Source: Variovorax sp. WS11 (GTDB lineage: Bacteria; Pseudomonadota; Gammaproteobacteria; Burkholderiales; Burkholderiaceae_C). From it: DNA of 64,000 nucleotides. The stretch lies in the NCBI RefSeq assembly GCF_010499245.1, contig NZ_JAAGOW010000001.1, forward strand, positions 310,001-374,000. Direction: 5' to 3'. Of the stretch, positions 37,566 to 46,987 are shown piece after piece (positions within the stretch are counted from its first letter, which is position 1; the number at the start of each line of letters is the position of its first letter). Position numbers and translations under genes: made by a program. The notes beneath the pieces are model-generated. The model saw only the letters and a list, made by a program, of their open reading frames with translations. It did not search any database and had not been told where the DNA came from.

Positions 37566-39269
37566 TTAGGCGGCTTCAACCGCCGATTGTGCGCTGCGGG
37601 CGCCCTGCGCTCGCGCCCGCTCGAGGCCTGACACGATGGCCTTGAGCGAGGCCGAAACGATGTCGGCGTCCTTGCCGACGCCGAACAGCGTCCGGGTCTC
37701 GTCGACCCGCAGCTCGAGATAGGCCACGGCCTGCGCATCGGCACCGGCGCCGATCGCATGCTGGTGGTAGTCGATCACGCGGATCGAATGCCCGGTGGCT
37801 TCGGCCAGCGCGTGGATGAAGGCGTCGATCGGCCCATTGCCGCGGCCCTCGATGCGGCGCATCTCGCCGGCCCAGGGCAGGTCGGCGCGCAGTATCACCG
37901 AAGCGCCGGCGCCCTCGCCCCGCTCCTCGAGCACGCGGTGCTGGGGGCCTGCCTTGTCGCCGATGCGGTACTCGCGCTCGAACAGTTGCCAGAGATCGGC
38001 CGCCGTGAGCTCCTTGCCTGCGACGTCCATCACGCGCTGCACCACCTGGCTGAACTCCATCTGCAGGCGGCGCGGCAGCTCGAGCCCGAACTCGCTTTCG
38101 AGCAGGTAGGCGATGCCGCCCTTGCCAGACTGGCTGTTGACGCGGATCACGGCTTCGTAGCTGCGGCCCACGTCCTTGGGGTCGATCGGGAGATAGGGCA
38201 TCTCCCAGATGTCACTTTCCTTGCGGGCCGCGAAGGCCTTCTTGATCGCGTCCTGATGCGAGCCCGAGAAGGAGGTGTAGACCAGGTCGCCCACATAGGG
38301 ATGACGCGGGTGCACCGGCAACTGGTTGCAGTGCTCGACCGTGGCGCGGATCTCGTCGATGTTCGAGAAGTCCAGGCCGGGCGAAACGCCCTGCGTGTAC
38401 AGGTTGAGCGCGACGTTCACCACGTCGAGATTGCCGGTGCGCTCGCCATTGCCGAACAGGCAGCCCTCGATGCGCTCGGCGCCTGCCATTAGGGCGAACT
38501 CGCCGGCGGCCGTGCCCGTGCCGCGGTCGTTGTGCGGATGCACGCACAGCACGATCGAATCGCGTCGCGCCAGGTTGCGGTGCATCCACTCGATCATGTC
38601 CGCGAAGATGTTGGGCGTGGAGTGCTCGACCGTCGAGGGCAGGTTGACGATGCACTTGCGCTCGGGCGTCGGGGCCCAGACCTCGGTGACTGAGTCCACC
38701 ACCCGTTTGGAGAAGGCTAGGTCGGTGCCCGAGAACATCTCGGGCGAGTACTGGAAGGTCCACGTCGTGGCCGGCTGCCTGGCCGCGAGCACGTTGAACA
38801 TGCGAGCGTGGGAGGTCGCCAGTTCGACGATCTGGTCCTCGTCCATGCCCAGCACCACGCGGCGCATCACGGGCGCGACCGCGTTGTACAGGTGCACGAT
38901 GGCGCGCGGCGCGCCCTGCAGTGATTCGAAGGTGCGCTCGATCAGGTGATCGCGCGCCTGCGTCAGAACCTGGATCGTCACGTCGTCGGGAATGCGGTCT
39001 TCTTCGATCAGCTTGCGCACGAAGTCGAACTCGATCTGCGACGCCGAGGGGAAGCCAACCTCGATCTCCTTGAAGCCAATGGCCACGAGGGTCTCGAACA
39101 TGCGCATCTTGCGGTCGATGTCCATCGGCTCCACCAGCGCCTGGTTGCCGTCGCGCAGGTCGGTCGACAGCCAGATCGGGGCCTGGGTCAGCACGGCATC
39201 GGGCCAGGTGCGGTCCTTGAGGCCGATGGGTGCAAAGGCGCGGTACTTGCGGTCGGGTTGCTTCAACAT
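37566..39269 (-). CDS. leuA2: 2-isopropylmalate synthase, long (actinobacterial/fungal-type) form
   Basis: 567 residues of the second leuA family: [80 protein letters not shown] and a regulatory domain from about 450. Start at [12 protein letters not shown] (39269), which follows the attenuator region; an in-frame upstream ATG-like start at 39299 lies inside the RNA hairpin region and is less likely. Its mRNA begins with a leucine-rich leader peptide, so expression should rise when leucyl-tRNA is scarce. Confidence 0.94.
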   Translation of the reverse strand: MLKQPDRKYRAFAPIGLKDRTWPDAVLTQAPIWLSTDLRDGNQALVEPMDIDRKMRMFETLVAIGFKEIEVGFPSASQIEFDFVRKLIEEDRIPDDVTIQVLTQARDHLIERTFESLQGAPRAIVHLYNAVAPVMRRVVLGMDEDQIVELATSHARMFNVLAARQPATTWTFQYSPEMFSGTDLAFSKRVVDSVTEVWAPTPERKCIVNLPSTVEHSTPNIFADMIEWMHRNLARRDSIVLCVHPHNDRGTGTAAGEFALMAGAERIEGCLFGNGERTGNLDVVNVALNLYTQGVSPGLDFSNIDEIRATVEHCNQLPVHPRHPYVGDLVYTSFSGSHQDAIKKAFAARKESDIWEMPYLPIDPKDVGRSYEAVIRVNSQSGKGGIAYLLESEFGLELPRRLQMEFSQVVQRVMDVAGKELTAADLWQLFEREYRIGDKAGPQHRVLEERGEGAGASVILRADLPWAGEMRRIEGRGNGPIDAFIHALAEATGHSIRVIDYHQHAIGAGADAQAVAYLELRVDETRTLFGVGKDADIVSASLKAIVSGLERARAQGARSAQSAVEAA

Positions 39270-39309
39270 CTGTATTTCTCGCTGTGGTTGGATGGACAAC
39301 CAGCAACCC

Positions 39310-39346
39310 CAAATGAAACGGCCCGTTGCTGGTGCGAACGGGCCGT
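39310..39346 (-). terminator. attenuator terminator before leuA2
   Basis: On the minus strand ACGGCCCGTT pairs perfectly with AACGGGCCGT over 10 bp around a 9-base loop, followed by TTTCATTT. It begins 22 bases after the leader-peptide stop codon and 40 bases before the leuA2 ATG. The 5' arm (GCCCGT) can instead pair with ACGGGC in the leader ORF, the likely antiterminator. Confidence 0.8.
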
Positions 39347-39368
39347 GTGATGGAATCGCTTGCGCGCG

Positions 39369-39422
39369 CTACCTTCTCCGCCCGTGGGGGATCAGTAGTA
39401 GGGCCAGCGAAATCTTGTTCAT
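39369..39422 (-). CDS. leuL: leucine leader peptide
   Basis: The 17-residue ORF MNKISLALLLIPHGRRR reads CTG GCC CTA CTA CTG at residues 6-10. CTA is rare in this GC-rich DNA, so a run of two would slow ribosomes when charged Leu-tRNA is short. The codons for His-Gly-Arg contain ACGGGC, complementary to GCCCGT in the terminator 5' arm. A ribosome stalled on the Leu codons would leave this segment free to block the terminator; one that reaches the stop would cover it. No purine-rich ribosome site precedes the ATG, which fits a nearly leaderless mRNA. Confidence 0.82.
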   Translation of the reverse strand: MNKISLALLLIPHGRRR

Positions 39423-39432
39423 GGGAGTGGCG

Positions 39433-39461
39433 AATGTAGCACAGGCCGAATTACTTGTGCA
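39433..39461 (-). promoter_or_regulatory. predicted sigma-70 promoter of the leu leader
   Basis: -35 TGCACA (39456-39461) and -10 TACATT (39433-39438) are 17 bases apart, each matching 4 of 6 consensus positions. Transcription would begin near 39426, about 4 bases before the leader ATG. The -35 element lies in the last codons of pssA. Confidence 0.55.
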
Positions 39462-40275
39462 GGCCCCGCTCGTCGGGCTCCTCGGTCGAGGTGCTGATGA
39501 CGCTCACGTGCTGCCCCTTGGCCTTGCGCCAGCCGTAGACCACGTAGCCACTCAGGCCGTAGGCCACGAATACGCCGAACAGCACCGTCGGCGGATGGAT
39601 GTTGATCACCGCGATGGCCAGCGCGATCAGCACGATCACGGCGAAGGGCACGCTCTTCTTCACCTGGACGTCCTTGAAGCTGTAGAAGGGCACGTTGGTC
39701 ACCATCGTGAGGCCGGCATAGAGCGTGAAGCCGAAAGTGATCCAGGTGATCTGCTGCCAGGACAGGTACAGCACCTCACCGCCGCGCTTGCCCCACTCGG
39801 TCATCAGCCAGATGAAGCCGGCCACCAGCGCCGCGGCCGCCGGCGAAGGCAGGCCCTGGAACCAGCGCTTGTCGACCACCCCGGTGTTGACGTTGAAGCG
39901 CGCCAGCCGCAATGCGGCGCAGGCGCAGTAGACGAAGGCTGCGATCCAGCCCCACCGCCCCAGGCCCTTGAGCGACCATTCGTAAGCGATCAGCGCCGGT
40001 GCGGCACCGAAGGACACCATGTCGGACAACGAATCCATCTGCTCGCCGAAGGCGCTCTGCGTGTTGGTCATGCGCGCCACGCGGCCGTCCAGGCTGTCGA
40101 GGATCATGGCGGCGAACACGCCGAGTGCTGCCAGGTCGAAGCGCCCGTTCATGGCCATCACGACCGAGTAGAAGCCCCCGAACAGCGCCGCCAGCGTGAA
40201 CAGGTTGGGCAGGATGTAGATGCCCTTGCGGCGCTTGCGCGGCGCTAGATCTTCGGGGAGCGTGTCGTCATGCAT
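39451..40275 (-). CDS. pssA: CDP-diacylglycerol--serine O-phosphatidyltransferase
   Basis: 274 residues, an integral membrane enzyme making phosphatidylserine. The CDP-alcohol phosphotransferase motif is DSLDGRVARMTNTQSAFGEQ with MDSLSD (DGxxAR...GxxxDxxxD) at about 60-85. Roughly eight hydrophobic segments follow. It lies between ilvC and the leu leader on the same strand, but a strong terminator separates it from ilvC, so it probably has its own promoter in the short gap 40276-40313 or within the terminator region. Confidence 0.95.
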   Translation of the reverse strand: MHDDTLPEDLAPRKRRKGIYILPNLFTLAALFGGFYSVVMAMNGRFDLAALGVFAAMILDSLDGRVARMTNTQSAFGEQMDSLSDMVSFGAAPALIAYEWSLKGLGRWGWIAAFVYCACAALRLARFNVNTGVVDKRWFQGLPSPAAAALVAGFIWLMTEWGKRGGEVLYLSWQQITWITFGFTLYAGLTMVTNVPFYSFKDVQVKKSVPFAVIVLIALAIAVINIHPPTVLFGVFVAYGLSGYVVYGWRKAKGQHVSVISTSTEEPDERGLHK

Positions 40276-40313
40276 GGATCGGCGCAGTGTAGTTCAGCCG
40301 CTCGCGCGGCATC

Positions 40314-40344
40314 AAAGAAAAGGGCCACCCAGAGGGTGGCCCTT
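40314..40344 (-). terminator. rho-independent terminator of the ilv operon
   Basis: On the minus strand AAGGGCCACCC-TCT-GGGTGGCCCTT forms a perfect 11-bp stem, followed by TTCTTT. It starts 20 bases after the ilvC stop codon. Confidence 0.92.
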
Positions 40345-40363
40345 GTCGCATTGGAAAGCCTGA

Positions 40364-41917
<1,554 letters not shown>

Positions 41918-42014
41918 TCAGGAAGGGATTCCTCTTTTCGCCGCCCTCCCCCGTGCACGGTAATGCGCGGGCTCGGCGGACAATAGATTCATCCGCAAAA
42001 AAAGTTGATCAAGG

Positions 42015-42039
42015 AGCCGGCCCGCATCGCAGGCCGGCT
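42015..42039 (-). other. hairpin between ilvB and ilvH
   Basis: On the minus strand AGCCGGCC and GGCCGGCT form an 8-bp stem, 10 bases after the ilvB stop. A run of seven T lies 13 bases further on, too far for a classical terminator. It may be an mRNA stability or partial-termination element that lowers ilvH and ilvC relative to ilvB. Confidence 0.4.
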
Positions 42040-42048
42040 TGTCGTCCG

Positions 42049-43824
42049 TTACAAATCCTCGGAGCCCAGCAGCATCTCGGTGATGCCCATCCCCGCCTTC
42101 ACCATCGGGAACACGTTCTCGGTGGGGTCGGTGCGGAAATCCATGAACACAGTCCGGTCCTTGAGCTTGCGCGCCTCGCGCAGCGCGGGCTCGACGTCTT
42201 GCGGGCGTTCGATCAGCATGCCCACATGGCCATAGGCCTCCGCCAGCTTCACGAAGTTGGGCAGCGCGTCCATGTAGCTGTGGCTGTAGCGGCCGGAGTA
42301 TTCGATCTCCTGCCACTGGCGCACCATGCCCAGGTAGCGGTTGTTGAGCGAGCAGATCTTGATCGGCGTGTTGTACTGCAAGCAGGTCGAGAGTTCCTGG
42401 ATGCACATCTGCACCGAGCCCTCGCCCGTGATGCAGAACACCTCCGACTGCGGCTTCGCCAGCTTGATGCCCATCGCATAGGGGATGCCCACGCCCATGG
42501 TGCCCAGGCCGCCGGAGTTGATCCACCGGCGCGGCTCGTCGAAGCGGTAGTACTGCGCCGCCCACATCTGGTGCTGGCCGACGTCCGAGGTGATGTAGGT
42601 GTCGGTGCCCTTGGTCATGTTCCACAGGGTTTCGACCACGTGCTGCGGCTTGATCACGTCCTTGTTGCCGCGGTCGTACTTGAGGCAGTCCTTGCTGCGC
42701 CAGCCCTCGATGGTGTCCCACCAGCCGGCCAGCGCGGTCGCGTCAGGCCTGGTGCTGCTTTCCTTGATCATCGAGATCAGCTCGGTCAGCACTTCCTTCA
42801 CGTCGCCGACGATCGGAATGTCGACCTTCACCCGCTTCGAGATGCTCGAGGGGTCGATGTCGATGTGGATGATCTTGCGCTCGTTCTGCGCGAAGTGCTT
42901 CGGGTTGCCGATCACGCGGTCGTCGAAGCGCGCACCCACGGCCAGCAGCACGTCGCAGTTCTGCATCGCGTTGTTGGCCTCGATGGTGCCGTGCATGCCC
43001 AGCATGCCGAGGAACTTGCGGTCGGAGGCCGGATAGGCGCCCAGGCCCATCAGCGTGTTGGTGACCGGGTAGCCCAGCATGTCGACCAGGGCGCGCAGCT
43101 CGTTGGTCGCGTTGCCGAGCAGCACACCACCGCCGGTATAGATATAGGGGCGCTTGGCCGAGAGCAGCAGCTGCAGCGCCTTGCGGATCTGGCCGCCATG
43201 GCCTTTGCGCACCGGGTTATACGAGCGCATCTCGACCTTGTCGGGATAGCCGCTGTAGCTGACCTTCTTGAAGGAGACGTCCTTCGGCACGTCCACCACG
43301 ACCGGGCCCGGACGCCCGCTGCGCGCGATGTGGAAGGCCTTCTTCATCGTCATCGCCAGGTCCTTGGGGTCCTTGACGAGGAAGTTGTGCTTGACGATCG
43401 GGCGGGTGATCCCGACGGTGTCGCATTCCTGGAAGGCATCCAGGCCGATGGCCGCCGTCGGCACCTGGCCCGAGATGATCACCATCGGGATGCTGTCCAT
43501 GTAAGCAGTCGCAATACCGGTGACGGCATTGGTCAGGCCCGGGCCCGAGGTGACGAGTGCCACGCCGACCTCGCCGGTGGCGCGCGCATAACCGTCCGCC
43601 GCATGCACGGCCGCCTGTTCGTGGCGCACCAGCACGTGCTGGATGGTGTCCTGCTTGTAGAACGCGTCGTAGATATAGAGAACCGCGCCGCCGGGATAGC
43701 CCCAGACGTACTGGACGCCTTCGGCCTGCAGTGCCTTGACCAGCACTTCGGCGCCCATGAGTTCTTGCGTTTGACTGCCGGTGACGGCTGCTGCGGAAGC
43801 GAGTTCCGCCTTTGACATTTCCAT
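42049..43824 (-). CDS. ilvB: acetolactate synthase large (catalytic) subunit
   Basis: 591 residues. The thiamine-diphosphate enzyme joins two pyruvates, or pyruvate and 2-ketobutyrate. Blocks: MGAEVLVKALQAEGVQYVWG with YPGGAVLYIYDAFY, the catalytic Glu in HEQAAVHAADGYARATG, FQECDTVGITRPIVKHNFLV, and the ThDP motif GEGSVQMCIQELSTCLQYNT with SLNNRYLGMVRQWQE. ATG at 43824 has AAAGG 6 bases upstream; an ATG at 43918 in the same frame would add 31 residues without family match. No Ile/Val/Leu-rich leader peptide was found upstream. Confidence 0.96.
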   Translation of the reverse strand: MEMSKAELASAAAVTGSQTQELMGAEVLVKALQAEGVQYVWGYPGGAVLYIYDAFYKQDTIQHVLVRHEQAAVHAADGYARATGEVGVALVTSGPGLTNAVTGIATAYMDSIPMVIISGQVPTAAIGLDAFQECDTVGITRPIVKHNFLVKDPKDLAMTMKKAFHIARSGRPGPVVVDVPKDVSFKKVSYSGYPDKVEMRSYNPVRKGHGGQIRKALQLLLSAKRPYIYTGGGVLLGNATNELRALVDMLGYPVTNTLMGLGAYPASDRKFLGMLGMHGTIEANNAMQNCDVLLAVGARFDDRVIGNPKHFAQNERKIIHIDIDPSSISKRVKVDIPIVGDVKEVLTELISMIKESSTRPDATALAGWWDTIEGWRSKDCLKYDRGNKDVIKPQHVVETLWNMTKGTDTYITSDVGQHQMWAAQYYRFDEPRRWINSGGLGTMGVGIPYAMGIKLAKPQSEVFCITGEGSVQMCIQELSTCLQYNTPIKICSLNNRYLGMVRQWQEIEYSGRYSHSYMDALPNFVKLAEAYGHVGMLIERPQDVEPALREARKLKDRTVFMDFRTDPTENVFPMVKAGMGITEMLLGSEDL

Positions 43825-43970
43825 GATCAACCTTTGCGTTTTTTCGGGAACGAAAAACCTTGGGTGCCTCTTCGCAAGCTCTTGTGAAGCCGCGTCGAAA
43901 CTTGAGGCCAAAGCCATGAGCGGACTTGTCGTACCGCCGGACCGTGACCCGTTTGCCTTTTGACTTGCAG

Positions 43971-44043
43971 CGCGGATTATGACATCGGAAAACCGGCCGA
44001 GGCCCGAGGCACGGCTGTAACAGGCGCACAGGCATAATCCGCG
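43971..44043. promoter_or_regulatory. divergent promoter region with mirrored -10 elements
   Basis: The 284-base gap between ilvB and the sigma-factor gene contains a perfect 11-bp inverted repeat: CGCGGATTATG (43971-43981) and CATAATCCGCG (44033-44043). Each arm presents CATAAT, a good -10 hexamer, pointing outward toward ilvB and toward the sigma gene respectively. No convincing -35 boxes are seen. A regulator binding both arms is possible. Confidence 0.4.
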
Positions 44044-44108
44044 GCGACAAAAACCAGCATCTCGTCCCCGAGACACCTCCCACGCGGCGCGCCCTGTGCC
44101 GGACTCGC

Positions 44109-44675
44109 TTGGCCACTGAACAAGAACTCTCCGATTTCCTGAAAGGCGTCGAACGACGCGCTTTCAAGCGCACGATCTACCACGTGCGGGACGAGGAAGC
44201 CGCACTCGACATCGTGCAGGACAGCATGATGAAACTGGCCGAGCACTACGGCGACAAGCCGCCCAACGAAATCCCGCTGCTGTTCCAGCGCATCCTCTCC
44301 AACTGCACGCTGGACTGGTTCCGGCGCCAGAAGACCCGGCGGGCGCTTTTCTCCAACATGAGCGACTTCGAGGCCTCGAACGAGGACGGCGAATTCGACC
44401 TGCTCGAACATTTCGCGGCCGGCCCGGACACCCGGGAAAGCGAGAGCGCCGAGGACAGCACCCGGCGCGCACAAATTTTTCATCAGATCGAGGAACAAAT
44501 CGCCGCCTTGCCGGGTCGTCAACGCGAGGCCTTTTTAATGCGTTACTGGGAAGAAATGGACGTCGCCGAGACGGCCGCTGCGATGGGCTGTTCCGAAGGT
44601 AGCGTCAAGACCCACTGTTCGCGCGCCGTTCACGCCCTGAGCAAGGCACTCAAGGCCAAGGGAATTTCGCTATGA
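44109..44675 (+). CDS. RNA polymerase sigma factor, RpoE/ECF type
   Basis: 188 residues. Region 2 (about 10-80: YHVRDEEAALDIVQDSMMKL, FQRILSNCTLDWFRRQKTRR) and region 4 (about 125-185: LPGRQREAFLMRYWEEMDVA, ETAAAMGCSEGSVKTHCSRA) are intact. The start is a TTG (TTG GCC ACT GAA). It overlaps the DUF3619 gene by 4 bases, a position often held by an anti-sigma factor. The order sigma-DUF3619-DUF3106 recurs in Burkholderiales (from memory). Confidence 0.9.
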   Translation: MATEQELSDFLKGVERRAFKRTIYHVRDEEAALDIVQDSMMKLAEHYGDKPPNEIPLLFQRILSNCTLDWFRRQKTRRALFSNMSDFEASNEDGEFDLLEHFAAGPDTRESESAEDSTRRAQIFHQIEEQIAALPGRQREAFLMRYWEEMDVAETAAAMGCSEGSVKTHCSRAVHALSKALKAKGISL

Positions 44676-45097
44676 ATACAACGCTTTCGACCACCTCTGC
44701 CGCGACCGAGGCGCAGTTCGGCCGCCGGGTGGCCGCACGGCTCTCGGCCGGCACCCAGGATCTGCCGCACGAGATCGGCGAGCGCCTGCGCGCCGCGCGC
44801 ATGCAGGCCCTGGCACGCCGCAAGGTGGTGCGGGTGCTGCAAACGGCCCCTGCCGTGGTGCCGAACGGCGGGACCGCGGCACTTGGCGGTGGCTGGTGGA
44901 CGCGCATCGGCTCCGTCATCCCGCTGATCGCGCTCGTGGCCGGCCTCATCGTCATCACCACCCTGCAGGAGGACAACCGGACCGACGAGCTGGCCGAAGT
45001 CGATGCCGCCCTGCTGACCGACGACCTGCCGCCTGCCGCTTATACAGACCCCGGTTTCGCCCAGTTCCTGAAGACCGAAGCCACCGCCCAGCGTTAA
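44672..45097 (+). CDS. DUF3619 membrane protein, possible anti-sigma factor
   Basis: 141 residues: a cytoplasmic N-terminal helical part (about 12-55, EAQFGRRVAARLSAGTQDLP), one membrane helix (about 80-98, IGSVIPLIALVAGLIVITTL) and a short periplasmic end with acidic residues. This layout, and translational coupling to the sigma gene (ATGA overlap), suggest a role as anti-sigma or sigma partner; that is inference, as DUF3619 has no assigned function. Confidence 0.85.
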   Translation: MNTTLSTTSAATEAQFGRRVAARLSAGTQDLPHEIGERLRAARMQALARRKVVRVLQTAPAVVPNGGTAALGGGWWTRIGSVIPLIALVAGLIVITTLQEDNRTDELAEVDAALLTDDLPPAAYTDPGFAQFLKTEATAQR

Positions 45098-45121
45098 GCC
45101 CACTTCCTTTCGCCCGCTCGC

Positions 45122-45949
45122 ATGCCGCAACGCCCTCGTTCCAACGCGCCCATTCCGCTGCGCCGGCTGTTGCCGGGCGCGGCCGGGAGCGCGTGCATGC
45201 TGCTGGTGTTCGCGCTCGCCGGCGCGGCCATGGTGCCCGCCGGCGCCCAGGTCCAGGCCCACGGTACAACCCCGGCCGCCTCCGTGACCACGGCGAAGCC
45301 GGCAGCCATCTCCAAGCCCTTGTGGCGCGACCTGAGCGCCCGACAGCAGCGCGCCCTGGAGCCGCTCGCGCTGCAATGGGACAGCCTGACCGAACCCCAC
45401 AAGCGCAAGTGGCTGGCCCTTTCGCGCAACTACGCCAAGCTGTCGCCGGCGGAGCAGGAGGTCCTGCACAGCCGAATGACCGAATGGGCCACGCTGAGCA
45501 ACCAGCAACGCTCGCAGGCTCGCCTCAACTTCGCCGAGGTCAAGCAGGTCCCGGTCGATGAACGCAAGGCCAAGTGGGAGGCCTATCAAGCCCTCAGCGA
45601 GGAAGAAAAACGCGAGCTGGCCGCGCGCGCCAAGCCCCGCCCTGGCGCTGCGGTGTCGATCCGGCCGGTGCCGGCCCAGAAGCTGGTCCAGTTGCCCGCC
45701 GCGACGCCCGACGCACCACACACACCGCGAATCCAGCTGGCGCCGCCGGCACCCATGGCGCAGCCGCCTTTCGCACGCCTGCCCGCCGCGGGTTCGGCGG
45801 CGGGCCCGGTCATGCTCCCGGCAGCCGGCCCGCCCGTCACCGCCGAAGCGCAGGTGCCGCCGCCTTCCGCCACGGCTGCCCCGGCCGACACCTCGGTCTC
45901 CGCCACGCCTCAGACACGCACCAGCGATCAGCCCTCCGCAGCGCCGTGA
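45122..45949 (+). CDS. DUF3106 secreted protein
   Basis: 275 residues. A signal peptide (hydrophobic 20-42) precedes the DUF3106 helical repeats (about 65-165: WRDLSARQQRALEPLALQWD, RKWLALSRNYAKLSPAEQEV, RMTEWATLSNQQRSQARLNF), a Trp-rich array of short helices. The C-terminal 100 residues are Pro/Ala-rich and probably disordered. It follows DUF3619 by 24 bases. Periplasmic, function unknown; the helices resemble metal- or stress-sensing periplasmic proteins only loosely. Confidence 0.85.
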   Translation: MPQRPRSNAPIPLRRLLPGAAGSACMLLVFALAGAAMVPAGAQVQAHGTTPAASVTTAKPAAISKPLWRDLSARQQRALEPLALQWDSLTEPHKRKWLALSRNYAKLSPAEQEVLHSRMTEWATLSNQQRSQARLNFAEVKQVPVDERKAKWEAYQALSEEEKRELAARAKPRPGAAVSIRPVPAQKLVQLPAATPDAPHTPRIQLAPPAPMAQPPFARLPAAGSAAGPVMLPAAGPPVTAEAQVPPPSATAAPADTSVSATPQTRTSDQPSAAP

Positions 45950-46069
45950 TACAAGCTGCCCGATGGCTTCCAGTCCCCCGACAGCGCCGGTACCCGCGCC
46001 ACGTCCCTTCCTGATCCCTCCGCCCCCGCCGCTCCTGCCGGCCTGAGCGCGCCCGGCCTGTGGCGGCGC

Positions 46070-46531
46070 ATGGCCTGCTGGCTCTACGAGGGCATGCTGC
46101 TGTTCGCCGTGGTGTTCGTCGCCGGCTGGCTGTTCAGCACGCTGGGCCAGATGCGCGACGCCATGGACTCGCGCCGGCACCTGCTGCAGGCCTTCCTGTT
46201 CGTCGTGTTCGGCGTCTATTTCGTCTGGTTCTGGTCCAAGGGCCAGACACTGGCCATGAAGACCTGGGGCATCCGCGTGGTCGACCGGCTCGGCCGCCCG
46301 GTCACGCAAGGCCGCGCGCTGCTGCGCTACCTGCTCTCCTGGATCTGGTTCCTGCCGCCGCTGGCCGCCATCGCGCCCTTCAAGCTGGGCGGCGGCGAGT
46401 CCGCCGTGCTGATCTTCGGCTGGGTGATCGTCTGGGCGCTACTCTCGCGCTTTCATCCCGAACGCCAGTTCTGGCACGACGCCTGGGCCGGCACCCGCCT
46501 GATCCCCTCCATACCCATGAGCCGCCGATGA
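46070..46531 (+). CDS. RDD family membrane protein, probably with frameshifted N-terminus
   Basis: From the ATG at 46070 the product is 153 residues with the RDD fold: RMACWLYEGMLLFAVVFVAG (the first R, part of the usual RR motif, lies just before this ATG), FWSKGQTLAMKTWGIRVVDR, and two later helices. The ATG falls inside the first conserved block. A plausible native start, ATG at 45963, reads MASSPPTAPVPAPRPFLIPP and stops at 46046 in another frame; one extra C near 46043 would join it to LSAPGLWRRMACW. Function unknown; RDD proteins are small transporters or exchangers. Confidence 0.75.
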   Translation: MACWLYEGMLLFAVVFVAGWLFSTLGQMRDAMDSRRHLLQAFLFVVFGVYFVWFWSKGQTLAMKTWGIRVVDRLGRPVTQGRALLRYLLSWIWFLPPLAAIAPFKLGGGESAVLIFGWVIVWALLSRFHPERQFWHDAWAGTRLIPSIPMSRR

Positions 46532-46923
46532 GCACCGTCAACAATCCCGTCAATCCGCAGAAGTCGCGACGCGGCCTGGACCGCATCTGGCACGCCACCC
46601 TGATCTCGCTGGACGGCTTCCGCGCCGGCTGGGGCGAAGCTGCCTTCCGCCAGGAGGTCCTGTGCGCCATCGTCATGCTGCCGGCCGCCTTCTGGATCGG
46701 CCGGACCTGGGTCGAGACCGCGCTGCTTGCGGCGGTGGTCGTCCTGGTGATGATCGTCGAGCTGCTCAACACCGGCATCGAGGCGGCCATCGACCGCGTG
46801 GGCCCGGAATGGCATTCCTTCTCGAAGAGCGCCAAGGACGTGGGCAGCGCCGCGGTGCTGCTGTCCATCATCCTGTGCTGCGGCGTGTGGTTCGCCGCGC
46901 TGTGGCACCGCTTCGCGGGATAG
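46528..46923 (+). CDS. dgkA: diacylglycerol kinase
   Basis: 131 residues, integral membrane DgkA with three helices. An N-terminal amphipathic segment (RIWHATLISLDGFRAGWGEA) is followed by the catalytic blocks EAAFRQEV, VELLNTGIEAAIDRVGPEWH and SKSAKDVGSAAVLLSI. It phosphorylates diacylglycerol, recycling lipid released from periplasmic-glucan and lipopolysaccharide modification. The start overlaps the RDD stop by 4 bases. Confidence 0.95.
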   Translation: MSTVNNPVNPQKSRRGLDRIWHATLISLDGFRAGWGEAAFRQEVLCAIVMLPAAFWIGRTWVETALLAAVVVLVMIVELLNTGIEAAIDRVGPEWHSFSKSAKDVGSAAVLLSIILCCGVWFAALWHRFAG

Positions 46924-46987
46924 GCCCTGCGCCCAAGACCTGCCGGCGTGCAAGCCGCGCGTCATTCGATGGCGGCATGATCGGGGC

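Noticed and set aside
43825..43975. Leader-peptide attenuator before ilvB, similar to the leu one
   Set aside because: No short ORF rich in Ile, Val or Leu codons was found; the only ATG-started frame runs into ilvB, and the small hairpin near 43840 has no terminator features.
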